Positions 37,791-49,770 are shown, numbered from the stretch's first letter. The stretch is 64,000 nt of DNA from Cheilinus undulatus (GCF_018320785.1 NC_054886.1:36013020-36077019), one strand, 5' to 3'. Program-made: numbers and translations. Notes: generated from the letters alone by a model not told the origin.

Positions 37791-38924
37791 AGGTCTTGAA
37801 CGACCAGGGGGATGGTCGGGATGATCACTGGCCCCTGTGTGGCCCTTTAAGTAAAGACCCACACCAGGGTCCAGGGGTGTAGCTAAGGATTTAGGATTTT
37901 AACTAGCTGCCCATTTTACCGTATTTCTGAGCCATCGTTGATGAGCCACATTTTCTCTCTGCTTAAATTACATTGACTGTTCTTTCTCAGAGCTGGACTA
38001 AACCATTTAGACATTATTAACCCTTTGTGCCCTCCTCACATTTACTACCCTCTGGACACCTTCGAGGCAAAAATGTACACGTACCAAAAACTGTCATTAC
38101 ATCAGCATACATCAGTATTTTTTATACTTTTTTTTTCATAAATCTCTTTAACAACTTCAGACCTGCTCAAAACTACCAAACATTCAAGCATTTTGAGGAT
38201 TTTAACCCTTTAAATGCCAGTTTGATTACTGGATGTTCACATTTTAAAAATATAAAAACCACACACAAACAGTCATTATTTTCCAGATAACTAATGTTGG
38301 GGGGTGGGGGTGTTTTTTTTAAATCAGTCCTGGGTTTATCAATCATTAGCCAAAATACCGGCTTTGATGCATTTTTAGTTTAGTGTAGCATCTGATTTAA
38401 CATTTACGACCCTTTAGAGTCACAGAAACGTCCCATTGACTCCCATTCAAACCACATTTTTAGATCTTTAAGTAATCAAACTGGCATTTAAAGGGTTAAA
38501 ATCCTCAAAATGATTGAATGTTTGGTAGTTTTGAGCTCAGCTGAAGTTGTTGAAGAGATTTATGAAAAAAAGCAGAAAAAAATTTGAATGTATAGTATTT
38601 TATTTATTAATGAAAGTGGAGGTTTTGGTCCTTAATGGCTCTAAAAGGTAGTAAATGTTAAAAAGTGACTTTTCTGAAGTTTGTCAATCGTCCTCCAGTC
38701 GTTGAACGGCCCTCTTATCTTACCTTAAAGGAGACTTTTGTTATTAAAACCTTATTTTTTTACCCTCCGTTGGTAATAAATCATGTTTGACTCCTTTTGT
38801 TCCATTTTCCCCTAAACGCAGCACTGCTGACGTACTGGCTGTGGGCGGGGCTTAGCCGCGGGAAGGTAGAGGTGTGTGCTCAGAGGTCCAGTGTGTTTGA
38901 GGGGCTGAGGACCGAGCGGTGGTG
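37791..38924. other. Intergenic region upstream of zinc-finger gene B
   Basis: It contains the piggyBac-like fold-back at 38017-38661. The last 150 bp is GC-rich with a GGGCGGGGC box (about 38843-38851), giving a plausible TATA-less promoter for gene B. Nothing else was recognised. Confidence 0.6.
38017..38661. mobile_element. piggyBac-like fold-back element, short copy
   Basis: It starts TTAACCCTTTGTGCCCTCC. The right side ends GGTAGTAAATGTTAA, with the terminal ten or so bases of the arm deleted. Inverted arms include CTACCAAACATTC against GAATGTTTGGTAG, and TTAACCCTTTAAATGCCAG against its reverse complement. It is clearly related to 30871-31844. Confidence 0.62.
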
Positions 38925-38969
38925 ATGGAGGGACAGGGAGGACTGACAGAAAATAACCCGGATGTTCAG
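38925..38969 (+). CDS. Zinc-finger gene B exon 1
   Basis: ATG in the context GTGATGG, 15 codons, then CAG-GTGAGT. It is too short to be found by length alone and is supported by the same length, phase and residue pattern as exon 1 of gene A. Confidence 0.8.
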
Positions 38970-41211
38970 GTGAGTCTGCGAGGCTTCTTCATTCCTCCAC
39001 GAACATAAACCAGGACCAGTCACGTTCACTACTGGCCGCCATCTTTGTTACTTTATCTCTAAGAGGACGCCGCCTGGCTGTGGCGCTCAGTCTGGCGCAT
39101 GCGCGGTACGCCGTTTTAAGGCGGGAGATCTCAGGACGAACAAAGAGCCCCCATCAGGAAGATAATCAGAGTTAGATTTAATCCTGATGTTTGAACCTGG
39201 CTTAATTTAACCCGGGATAACCCAGGCTAACTGAACTCAGCATCCATTAAGCTAGGTGTTTTAGTTCAACTGGTAGCCGTGTAACCTGGTGACTTCCAGA
39301 CAAATGCGCATGTCTGTGAGATTAAACGCCTCTTTAACCCTTTGTTCTACATGAAGAAAGTATAGGATGAGATTTGTGTCGAAACGTTTCAAACAAAACA
39401 TTTTTTAGAATCAAACAAAAATAAACATTTGAGAAGAAAAACGTTCACATCAAGAGAACAAATTTAAAATGTCAACCAAATATTAGTCTTTGAATTAACA
39501 TCTGTCTTTGTGTTTACAGTTCCTGTTTTTCTCTCTCAGTCATCAAATAAACTAAAGAATCTTTAAAATGGTCTCATTATCATATTTTAGTGCAAATATT
39601 TGAATTTTATTTCAGTTTTTAGGCTCAACAGTGAGAACAGTCCCCATACCTCAGCCAGCCACCAGGGGGCGACTGAGATATTTAAGCAGGAGATTTCTGT
39701 GGTTGTTTTCAATGCTGCGTTGTTTCCAGAAGTTTCCACAGAAAGCGACAGTTTTTATCAAGAATGCTGATAAATATGTGTTCAACATTTATTTACTAAT
39801 GATGGCTTCCAGGTGGATTTCTGAAAAATGGATGATGCCACTTTTAGCCCATTTTTTTCCCTTTTTAGCTTCCTTTTGCCACTAAATACCACTTGTTTCC
39901 TCTTGTTTGCCAATTTTTGCCATTTCTAATCATTTCTGCTTTTTGCCCATTTTTAGTCAGTTTTCAACCAAATTTGTCACTTCTCACCCATTTTTGCTAC
40001 TTTCTGACCATTTTTCCACATTTTCCTCCCCATTTTTGCCCCTTTTAACACATTTCTGCTGCTTTTTGACCATTGTAGCAGATTTCCACCCATTTTTTGC
40101 CACTTTTGGACAATTTTTTCACCGTTCACTCTTTTTTTGTCACTTGTCACCCATGTTTGCCACTTTCTGACCATCTACCACCCTTTCCTCCCCACTTTTG
40201 CCCCATTTCACACATTTCTGCTGATTTTTGCCCATTTCAGTCAATTTCCACCCATTTTTTGCCACTTTTGGACCATTTTTTGTCACTTCTCACCCATTTT
40301 TGCTACTCCCTGACCATTTTTCCACATTTTCCTCCCCATTTTTGCCCCTTTTAACACATTTCTGCTGCTTTTTGACCATTGTAGCAGATTTCCACCCATT
40401 TTTTGCCACTTTTGGACAATTTTTTCACCGTTCACTCATTTTTTGTCACTTGTCACCCATTTTTGCCACTTTCTGACCATCTACCACCCTTTCCTCCCCA
40501 CTTTTGCCCCATTTCACACATTTCTGCTGATTTTTGCCCATTTCAGTCAATTTCCACCCATTTTTTGCCACTTTTGGACCATTTTTTGTCACTTCTCACC
40601 CATTTTTGCTACTCCCTGACCATTTTTCCACATTTTCCTGCCCATTTTTTGCCCCTTTTAGTTTCCTTTGCCACCAAATTCCACTTGTTTCCTATTGTTT
40701 GCCCATTTTTGCCATTCTTTTCTGCTTTTTGCCCATTTTTAGTCAATTTTCAACCAAATTTGTCACTTCTCATTTTTGCTACTTTCTGACCATTTTCCCA
40801 CATTTTCCTCCCCATTTTTGCCCCTTTTCACACATTTCTGCTGCTTTTTGACCATTTTAGCAGATTTCCACCCATTTTTTGACACTTTTGGACAATTTTT
40901 TCACCTTTCACTCATTTTTTGTCAAATATCAACCATTTTTGCTACTTTTGACCATTTTTCCACCTCTTCCTCCTCATTTTGCCCCTTTTTCACACATATT
41001 TGCTGCTTTTTGACCAATTTAGCCATCTTTAATTTACTTTAATGCTACTTAAGCTGTTTTTGTCACTTTTTCACCAATTTTTCCACATTTTCCTCCCCAT
41101 TCCCACCCATATTTACACATTTTGCTGCTTTTTGACCATATTAGCCAATTCCCATCACTTTTTTGCCACTTCTGGACCATTTTTGCCACCTGTAACTCAC
41201 TTCTTGTCACT

Positions 41212-41264
<53 letters not shown>

Positions 41265-42981
41265 GAATAAACTTATTTTTTACTTTTTGGCCCTTCACTC
41301 CAGTCCTCGTCGGGTATATCAAATGTGAATTAATTTTCATAATTTTAACCCTATAAATGCCAGTTTATTTACACAATGACACTTTTGTTACACAAATAAT
41401 GAATTATTTTCATTTTGATAAATGCATCACAGATGTTTTTGTGCAGGGATTATCAGTCTGGGATATGTCAGTGATTAGCAGCAACACTGATTTTGACGTA
41501 CTATTAAGTTTTGTTTAATTACAAAAATATCTAAAAAATCACACTTTCCCTCTTAAAGCCCTTTTAGGACATTGGATATATCTAAACATATTAAACATGA
41601 AATAAAAACTTATTGTTTAAAATTTAGGTCCTTAACTCCAGTCCTAGTCATGTGTAGTAAATGTGAATTAATTTTCATAATTTTAACCCTATAAATGCCA
41701 GTTTATTCACAGAATGCTCAAAGCTCAAAATAGCATACGAGAAGTCCAAATCATGGGTTGAAATGCTCAAAGTATGAAGTGAAAGTCAGAATCCTACGTT
41801 TGAGTCCTAATTGTGAGGTGCTAAAATGAAAATGTGAAATTATCTAAATATTTTTACTCCTTACTTTTTGAGATTTTGTGACCTAACATGAGCCAGGCTG
41901 GTGCTTTTTTTTAGAGTCTAGTTAAGTCTAACCTGGGCCCAGGTCCCTGATGTGAAACCAGCCTGACACTGTCTCTCTTTGCATGTTTTCGCAGCAGCCA
42001 GAAGGAGGAAAGGACCTCGTCCTGTCTTCTAAGGGTCGTCAGAAAGCTCACACTGGAAACAGACAACACAGCTGCGATCAGTGTGGGAAATATTTCACCA
42101 GTCGCAGCGGCCTACAAATCCACCAACGAATCCACACTGGAGAGAAACCGTACAGCTGCGATCAGTGCGGGGCGGCTTTCACGACATCAGGATCTCTCAA
42201 AACTCACATGCGGGTCCACACAGGGGAGAGACCGTACAGATGTGATCAGTGCGGGGCAACGTTCGCGCATATTTCTTCCTTGAAAGTGCACATGCACTCT
42301 CACACAGGGGAGAAACCATACAGCTGCAGCATGTGTGAGAGAACCTTCACTTACCGCTGTCACCTTCAAGTTCACATACGTAGCCACACCGGAGAGAAAC
42401 CGTACAGCTGTGAGTTCTGTAGCAGAACGTTTTCATCTCCTGTTAGTCTTACACTCCATCACCGTAGCCACACTGGGGAGAAACCGTACACCTGTGACCA
42501 CTGTAATAAAGCCTTTGCACTGCAACAGAACCTACAGTGCCATCTTCGCACCCACACAGGGGAGAGACCGTACAGCTGTGACCACTGTGGTAAATCCTTC
42601 ATCAGTCGATCATACCTTAAAATCCATCGGCGTTCTCACACAGGGGAGAGGCCCTACAGCTGTGACAAGTGTGGAAAATCCTTTAAGTCATCCAGCCAAC
42701 TGGTCTCTCACCTGGTCACACACACCAAACAGAAAACATACAGGTGTTACGATGGGAAATGTGAGGCGGTTTTTACGTCTCTGGATGATCTGAAGAACCA
42801 CCAGAGCCGTCATGAACCGAAACCGTACTACTGCCACTGCGGGGAGAACTTTGCACAGCAGCATGAGCTTAAAGCTCACCTGCTCTCTCACACCAAGAAG
42901 GACATGCTTCTGAACTCTCAGGACGACAGGAAGCCCAACAGAGGAGTCATGAATGGACATAACACTGTTGTGATCAATTAA
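38925..42981 (+). CDS. C2H2 zinc-finger protein B (two coding exons)
   Basis: A paralogue of gene A. Exon 1 (38925-38969) is 15 codons, [15 protein letters not shown], with a GTGAGT donor. Exon 2 (41995-42981, after TTTTCGCAG) joins in phase 0 with [12 protein letters not shown], giving 343 residues. It encodes eight regular C2H2 fingers, then a C-x4-C finger (CYDGKC), then a last finger with only one residue between its cysteines (YYCHCGENF), which may not bind zinc normally. The acceptor could also be three bases later (CAGCAG), removing one Gln. The intron holds a 1.4-kb T-rich repeat and an AT microsatellite. It is probably a nuclear DNA-binding protein of unknown target. No other domain is seen. 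Confidence 0.86.
39840..41215. repeat. T-rich degenerate repeat with 306-bp duplication (gene B intron)
   Basis: CCATTTTTGCCACTTTT-type units, the reverse complement of the GGCAAAAATGGG family. Within it about 300 bp (for example around CTACCACCCTTTCCTCCCCA at about 40175 and 40481) is duplicated at a 306-bp spacing with almost no change. It is followed by a TA dinucleotide run (41214-41262). Confidence 0.85.
41995..42981 (+). CDS. Zinc-finger gene B exon 2 (finger exon)
   Basis: Open from the acceptor to the TAA at 42979-42981. Finger openings in order: CDQCG, CDQCG, CDQCG, CSMCE, CEFCS, CDHCN, CDHCG, CDKCG, CYDGKC and CHC. Helix regions such as SRSGLQIHQ and [10 protein letters not shown] parallel those of gene A fingers 1 and 3. 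Confidence 0.94.
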   Translation, partial: QPEGGKDLVLSSKGRQKAHTGNRQHSCDQCGKYFTSRSGLQIHQRIHTGEKPYSCDQCGAAFTTSGSLKTHMRVHTGERPYRCDQCGATFAHISSLKVHMHSHTGEKPYSCSMCERTFTYRCHLQVHIRSHTGEKPYSCEFCSRTFSSPVSLTLHHRSHTGEKPYTCDHCNKAFALQQNLQCHLRTHTGERPYSCDHCGKSFISRSYLKIHRRSHTGERPYSCDKCGKSFKSSSQLVSHLVTHTKQKTYRCYDGKCEAVFTSLDDLKNHQSRHEPKPYYCHCGENFAQQHELKAHLLSHTKKDMLLNSQDDRKPNRGVMNGHNTVVIN

Positions 42982-43271
42982 CTTAGAAAGGGACCGTTCC
43001 TAAGCCCTGCTTTATCTAAAATGTTTCCCAAGGTTCAGTTCAAAACTAGAAGTAAACAGCAATCTACTCTGTCAGCATGAAAAAACCAGTCAGCAACAAC
43101 TCAATCCATCTCCACTGCTGACGACATTCGTGATTGGTGCATCCCTAATCTGCACGTACGTTTCAGTTAACCCTCAGGCATCTCTAGGGACATTTTTGTC
43201 CATTTGGGTAAATCTTTCCTCTTTCTCTGCTCACCATGTTGGCTGTGTTAGTGCATATGGTCTATTTTTGT

Positions 43272-43277
43272 AATAAA
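43272..43277 (+). terminator. Polyadenylation signal for gene B
   Basis: AATAAA about 290 bp past the gene B stop, followed by a T-rich stretch (GTTTCTTTCTAGG). It is the first canonical signal downstream. Confidence 0.6.
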
Positions 43278-43499
43278 GTTTCTTTCTAGGCAAATTTATG
43301 AGTTCAAATTTCAATTGCTCTAATAGGTCAGGAGAACTGTGACACAAGTTAACTACCCTTTAAAGCCATTAAGGACAAAAACGGCCACTTCGAAAACGAC
43401 AATAAAAATAGTCAACATTCATATTTTTTTCTGCTTTTTTGGTCAAATCTTTTGATCAACTTCAGTTTTGATCAAAACAATCAAATACTGAATAATTTT

Positions 43500-44153
43500 G
43501 AGGATTTTAATCCTTTAAATGCCAGTTTGATTACAGGATGGTCGTATTTTTCCTAACACAAGAATTTTTGCTACCTTTTCTGAAGCTTTTTTACCACATT
43601 TGACCCATTTTTGCTACCTTCTTTGGTAGCAAAAATGTTTTGGTGCCACTTTTCGCACAATTTTGCTATTGTTTGGCCATTTTTTGCCATTTTCTCCCAT
43701 CACTTTTAACCCCTTTTCACTACCTTGTAGTAACTTCAACCCTTTTTGCCACTTTTGCCCTTTTTTCTTATCATTTTTATCCCATTTTTACCACCTTCTT
43801 ACACAGTTAATCCTTTTAGGCCAATTATAACCCATTTTTGCCACGATTTTTTCCACTTTCAACAAGTTTTGGCCAATTTTAACCCATTGGTTGGCCATTT
43901 TTTTTTTTTTAACCAATTTTCACCCATTTCTGACTTTGTTTAGCCATTTTTTGCCCACTTCTGCCATCTCCATGATCCCCCAGTTGTCTGGGCCCCAGTA
44001 CGCTCTCCCCTTTCTCCCCTTATAGGCCACCTTGACTGAAACATTATTTAAAAGTCTATTTTGTATCCATTTAAATCTGGTGTGCCTTGAGATTTTGGCT
44101 TAACCTTAGGTGTGTCTTGGGTGAAAAAAGTTTGAAAACCACTGCTCTAGTGC
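43500..44153. mobile_element. hAT-type element remnant
   Basis: T-rich CCATTTTTGCCAC units run to about 43970, then CCCCTTATAGGCCACCTTG and TATTTTGTATCC, the inverse of sequence at 14070-14110. The right terminus is GTTTGAAAACCACTG, the complement of the widespread CAGTGGTTTTCAAAC hAT end, followed by CTCTAG. The left terminus is not located. Confidence 0.5.
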
Positions 44154-44269
44154 CATCTCCAAACTGAAGGCCAAGGTCCATGTAACGGGGAATGTCAGAG
44201 ACAGGCCGCTAGGCGGGCGTCCCAATAAGACAACACACCAAGAATCCTGTTCTCTCACCCTGTCAGCAG

Positions 44270-44930
44270 AACTCTATCCTCCAAGATGACAACACTCGCC
44301 CCCACAGAGCGGGTTTATCAGAGACTACCTCCAGAATATGGGAGTGGAGAGGATGGAATGGCCTGCCAGCAGTCCTGACCTTTAACCCCACTGAACACTT
44401 GTGGGATCAGCTTGGGTGTGCTGTTGGTGCCAGAGTGACCAACACAACCACGCTGGCTGACTGGAGACAAATGCTGGTTGAAGAATGGGATGCCATCCCA
44501 CAGCAGTGTGTGACCAGGCTGGTGACCAGCATGAGGAGGAGGAGCCAGGCTGGTGACCAGCATGAGGAGGAGGAGCCAGGCTGGTGACCAGCATGAGGAG
44601 GAGGAGCCAGGCTGGTGACCAGCATGAGGAGGAGGAGCCAGGCTGGTGACCAGCATGAGGAGGAGGAGCCAGGCTGGTGACCAGCATGAGGAGGAGGAGC
44701 CAGGCTGGTGACCAGCATGAGGAGGAGGAGCCAGGCTGGTGACCAGCATGAGGAGGAGGAGCCAGGCTGGTGACCAGCATGAGGAGGAGGAGCCAGGCTG
44801 GTGACCAGCATGAGGAGGAGGAGCCAGGCTGTTGTGGCTGTGTATGGTTCTTCCTGTTTGTTAAATGAATAAATTGTTAAATTGCCAAAATGTCTTGTTT
44901 CTTCAAACTTCAATCATCCAATCCAAACAC
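44270..44930 (+). pseudogene. Tc1-like transposase C-terminal remnant
   Basis: Plus-strand pieces match the catalytic C-terminal half of a Tc1-family transposase: QDDNTRPHRAG-like sequence (second Asp), then EWPASSPDL, a frameshift, then HLWDQLG (third acidic residue region), and LADWRQMLVEEWDAIPQQCV. The coding end is interrupted by a ten-copy 31-bp array. Sequence after it (TTAAATGAATAAATTG and a run to about 44930) looks like the element's 3' end. The N-terminal half is absent. It belongs to a different subfamily from the 28080-28345 fragment. Confidence 0.85.
44519..44828. repeat. 31-bp minisatellite born inside transposase
   Basis: Ten copies of a 31-bp unit, core CTGGTGACCAGCATGAGGAG. 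The unit is the transposase codons for LVTSMRRR-type sequence, so the array arose by local duplication after the element died. As 31 is not divisible by 3, all three minus-strand frames are open by chance. Confidence 0.93.
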
Positions 44931-45338
44931 CAAACAAGAGTCAGCGGCAGAATCAGCTGTTTGGCATTAGCCAATCCTTACAGATGTGGCGTCATTTAAA
45001 GTGTAATAAACAGGCTTTACTACGGTAGAACATTTATTACCAGGAAGCGTTGTTACAACAAAGAAATAATCTACCAAACACAAATTGCCTTACTTTTTGT
45101 TTTAAGTTTATTTCCTTTATTTTTATTCAGTGAAAAAAGCATTTCTACTACCTCGGGTTGTGTTCACATCTAGCTCTGTTGTTGTTTTCATGCACTTTTT
45201 TGTGTGTTTTTGTCATGTTGCCAAATTAAACAGGGAGGCTATGAATAAAAAGTGCATGTTTTTCATCAAATTGGTCTGCATAGGTTCCAAATTTGACATT
45301 AGCAGCTGCTTACTGGGCGCTGACCAGGTCTGGGCCGG
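44931..45338. other. Unassigned sequence left of the L1
   Basis: A 73-codon open frame (45130-45351) shows no family features and runs into the L1 target site. Nothing else was recognised. Confidence 0.4.
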
Positions 45339-45499
45339 CTACATTTCTTGATTTTTTTTTTTTTTTTTTGCAGTTTATTTTTTATTGATGTAATAAGAAC
45401 AAATTGAACTACATGAACATTTATACAACAGTATTTTTAACAGTTTTAGACCAACCCCCGCCCCCCACCTCTTCCCAACACCACCAGTCAACAGGACAT

Positions 45500-48400
45500 C
45501 AACCACTGCACAGTCCAAATATAGTTACTCAGATAGTACATGCTTTAAGTTAGATATCAGCCGGTCCATCTGAGGGTGCTGCTCTGCTAAGCACCACTGA
45601 CTCTTGCTGTTGACTCCAGATAAGAAATGTCCAAAAAGCTCTGAAGCCAGTGAGTTTTAGAGAAATCATGAGGACGTTTCCACCGCTGGGCTATAATCTT
45701 GGTCGCCATAAGGCCGGCCGGCCAGATTTTGTGTGCATCGTCCGTAAGCGTCGGTTGAGAATCATCATTTAAAAGATGGACGTGGGGGTCAAAGGTGAAC
45801 TGTGCTCCAGATAGTAATGAGATGGTGTGAATAGCATTTTTCCAAAAATCAAACACACCTGGACGTCCCGTACAGTATGTGTAAAAGAACCCGTTGTTCC
45901 TGGGTGACAAAATGAACAGGTGGGTCAGGTGCCAGACCTGTCTGGTGTCTGATTCTTGGAGTTATTGATGCTCTGTGACTGAATTTCAGATGTATGTACT
46001 GGTGATTTGGGTTTTTTGAGGCACGATTGACATCTCTCCAAATATTCTCTAGATTGTGTCCCATTTCAGACATCCCTATCCCAAGCCTTCATTCCTGGCG
46101 CAGGAATACATTTCTGGGAGTTTGATTTATCGTAGATATATGTCACTATTACTCCGAGTATTTTGGATTTTGGTGTTCTGTTAAATTTGATCCCCAGGGA
46201 ACCTTGTTAGCTTTACAAGCTAGCCTTACTCTGAGGTGATAAAAAGGGAATGTTTTCAGTTCTAAACCTACTGACCAGCTCTTTTTGCTCCACTCATGTC
46301 TTTAAGAGTTACAATACCTCTATCCTCCCAGTTTATGTTTCTGAATGGTTTTCCCTCTGGTAACAGGTGATTATTATTCCATAATGGAGATGAGCTATAC
46401 CAGCTAGGACTGGACCATAATATCAACCACTCTTTTTGACCCATTTACCAAAGAGAGGAAAGTGCTTTAGTCTCATTGGTGCTGTTAAATCTTGTTCTCT
46501 ACGTTTCCATGGAGACACTTTATCTTCATCAAACCAATAGCTAACACTTCTCAAGACATAAGCCCAGCGATAAAGTTTAAAATTAGGACAAGACCAACCT
46601 CCGTCTGTCTTTTTAACTGGAGGAGCTGACCGCTTTATATCGGCTCGTTTACCACTCCAAACATGATTCCTTAGTAAGGAGTCGAGCTTCTCCCAGTATC
46701 CTACTGGTGGAGCGACAGGGATCGTATGTGGTAGTACGTTCATTATAATTACTGCTATCCAGTTTGGGACTGACGCTGGTCGATTTCTCCATGTGTTTAT
46801 ATCAGCTTCTGTCTTCCTCAGTATTAGATTGTGATGTGTTTTAGTGATGGCAGACAGGGATTTATTAACGATGATACCTAAGTAGAGCACCTCCTTTGTA
46901 ACTGTAATCTGGGGAGGGAGTACAGCTTTACTTTGGTCCACACTGAGTGGCACCAGAGTTGATTTTGACGTGTTAACCTTATATCCAGACAGGTGCCTGA
47001 ATTGCTCAGACAGCAGGGAGAGTTTGCTGAACATCAGCCATGAAGATCAACGTGTCATCAGCACAGAGTGATATATAGGGTAAATTTCAGGACATTTCCC
47101 AATAAGTTGAGCAAGAAGTTCAATGGATGAATTAAAAACCAAAAGAGACGAAGGGTCCCTTTGCCGTGGGCCCCTCTTTATATTAAACAGTTCAGAGAGG
47201 CCTCCTCCCACACAAACCCTAGCTGTCGGATTAGCACGCAGTATTTTAATCATAATGATGAATTTATCTCCAAACTTGAATTCTCTTAATACTCTCCACA
47301 GATAGGGCCATTCAAGACGGTCAGATGCTTTTTCAGCATCTACAAATAACAGGCCACAGGTAGGGTTTTTTGTGTTGCGTTAAGTAGCTTATATGTAAAA
47401 GTCGTGGAATATTGTCTGAGGCTAGACGACCCTTAAGAAAGCCTGTTATTCTCTCAATCACTGCCCCAAGTCTATTGGACAAGACCTTGGGAAATATCTT
47501 GAGGTCCGCATTGATCAGTGAGATTGGCTGATGTCTGGTTTTGGTATTAGCGTGATCAGGGCTGTGTTTACATCTCTGTGGAAACTACCTCTTTCAATAG
47601 TAAAATGTAATGTTTCTAACCAAACCGGTCCCAGAGTATCCCACATTGCTAAGTAGAGCCACCTATACCTGGAGTACGTCCTTTATTTGTAGCTTTGACA
47701 GCTTTTAATAACTCATCCATTGTAAAAGCTGCATCTGAATCCTTAGTTTCCTCTACAGTAAGAGTAGGAGGGCCCATCATCAGAGGGAGCCGTGCAATTT
47801 GTCTACGAGTGTTCAAAGAAGTTTAAAAGTGTGGTTAATTTCTTCTGTTGAAGACACCACTCCAGTTTACTGCGTTTAATAGCTGGTAGGATCTCTCAGC
47901 CTCCTGTTGCTTCAGAGCCAACGCCAAACCAAGACTTGACCTGCTGCCTTCTGCATAATATTTACCTTTGGTTACATGGATCATGTATTCTGCCCTACTA
48001 ATCCAGCTTGTTCTGTTCAAAGATGGTTTTCTGTTGAATGAGTAGACTTTCTAAGATCCTTCTCCAAATTATGGCATTCTCTTTCTAAAGTCAGGATGGC
48101 TTGATGGCGTTTTTTATGTTGGTAAGAACTAAACCAAACAGCATTATTTCTAATAAAGCCTTTGATAGAAGCCCAAACCACTGTTGTATCTGAAACGCTG
48201 TTTCTGTTCAGGCTGATAAATTCAGTCAGTTTTGGTCTCGGCTGTTTTAGAAGTTCATCACTCTTCAATAGTGAAGTGTTAACCTTCCACCTTGTAGCTC
48301 GGTTCTTAATGCTCCTGTAGTGGAAAGCAGAAATGATTGGATTGTGGTCGGACAGATGCCTGGCCAAGATTTCTATTGAGTTTACCAACGGCACTGAATT

Positions 48401-49000
48401 GTGAGATAGAAGGAAGTAATCTATGCCAGAGAAGGTTTGATGTCTTGAGGAGAAGAAAGTATAGTCCTTGGCAGGTGGATTATGTACTCTCCATGTACCA
48501 GTGAAATTTAAATCTTTAATGAAAAGACTGAGGCAGATTCTTGACAACTTGATAGGGTTGAGCTGAATTTATCAAGATCAGCATTCATGTCTGAGCTAGC
48601 ATATAAACTGTAGTCATTTAACTTCAGTAACTGATGTGACTGAGGAAAAAAACGTCCTCATCAAATACAGTAGGGGCATAAAGACTAACAAATGCTACTT
48701 TGTTGCCTTGTGTTGATGTACAGCAAAAAGCCAGACGTCCTGTATTATCAGAGTCGATTTTTTCAAATGATAAATTAACGTCTCATTAAAATCACAACAC
48801 CTTTCGTGCGAGTCCCATCACCTGATGCCACAAAAGGTTTATAGTAGCGGTTTTGCATCATTTGGTTTTAGATGCGTTTCCTGCGACAGTGCAGGATCTA
48901 TTTTCTTTCTTTTTAGGAAGTCAAGAACTTTTGAACGCTTATATGGAGAATGAAGTCCTCTAACATTAAAGGAAACAACAGTAAAACTTTCAGCTTTATC
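45500..49000 (-). pseudogene. L1 ORF2 (endonuclease-reverse transcriptase), disrupted
   Basis: Minus strand, in order. The endonuclease start SFNVRGLHSPYKRSKVLDFL with catalytic-Glu motif QETHL is at about 48980-48850. The later endonuclease part (SGIDYFLLS and LSDHNP) lies in 48547-48017. RT motifs at 47253-46900 include the polymerase-box remnant RGPRQRDPSSLLVFN and, in another frame, LCADDTLIFM near 47046-47075, so the catalytic ADD is present. The segment 47034-46423 encodes GYKVNTSKSTLVPL and WSGKRADIKRS, typical of L1. The C-terminal PTCSFCHPG Cys motif is at about 45900. Multiple frameshifts and a stop after VKKSG break the frame. Confidence 0.9.
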
Positions 49001-49229
49001 TGTGCTGATGTGATTTTCCTCCCTCTGTTGATTAAAGTCAGTGGTGGAGCCCTGAGTTACCCCCCCCCCCCCCCCCCGACTTACTTAGTAACATCTGTGA
49101 GTGTCACTTGGCAATGTCTAACACTGAACACCTCACTCTCCCCCTCCATGTCAACAAGAAAAATAGAAAAATAACGGGTTCACAGACAATCCCTGTGGGG
49201 AGTATGAGAAAAACAACAACAACAGACAT

Positions 49230-49770
49230 ATAGCGTATTTGCATTAAGAAATGAATAATAATAAATAAATGAATAATAAATAAATAATAAATAAAAATAA
49301 AAATAATAATAAAGTAATAAATTTAAAAAATAATAAAAATAAAATAATATGATAATAATATATTAAATATAATAACAACAATAATAATCATAATAATAAT
49401 AAATAATAATAAAATAATAATACAATACAATAATAATACAATATAAAAGAATAAATAATATAATAAAAATAAAATAAAATAAAAATAATAAAAATAATAT
49501 AATAATAATATATAATATATAATATATAATAATAATAATGATAAATAATATAATAATAATAATACACAATGAAAATAAATAAATAATAATTATAATAAAA
49601 ATAATAAAATAATATAAGAATTATATATAATATATAATATATATAATAAAAAATAATAAATAATAAAAAAAATAAATAAGAAATAAAATATTATAATAAT
49701 AATATATTATAAATATTAAATATATAATAAAAATAATAAAAATAATAATAATAAATAAAAAATAAAGTAA
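49230..49770. repeat. AAT/AATA microsatellite inside the L1
   Basis: About 540 bp made almost only of AAT, AATA and ATAT units. It lies between the L1 5' end and ORF2. A run of 18 C's (49060-49077) sits nearby. It occupies the place where ORF1 would be expected. Confidence 0.9.

Noticed and set aside
39631-41266. Series of Phe/His/Pro-rich plus-strand frames
   Set aside because: Translation of the T-rich CCATTTTTGCCAC repeat; frames shift between units and show no conservation.
44318-44913. Three overlapping minus-strand frames with LVTSLAPPPHAGHQP repeats
   Set aside because: Chance translation of the 31-bp array on the strand opposite the transposase.
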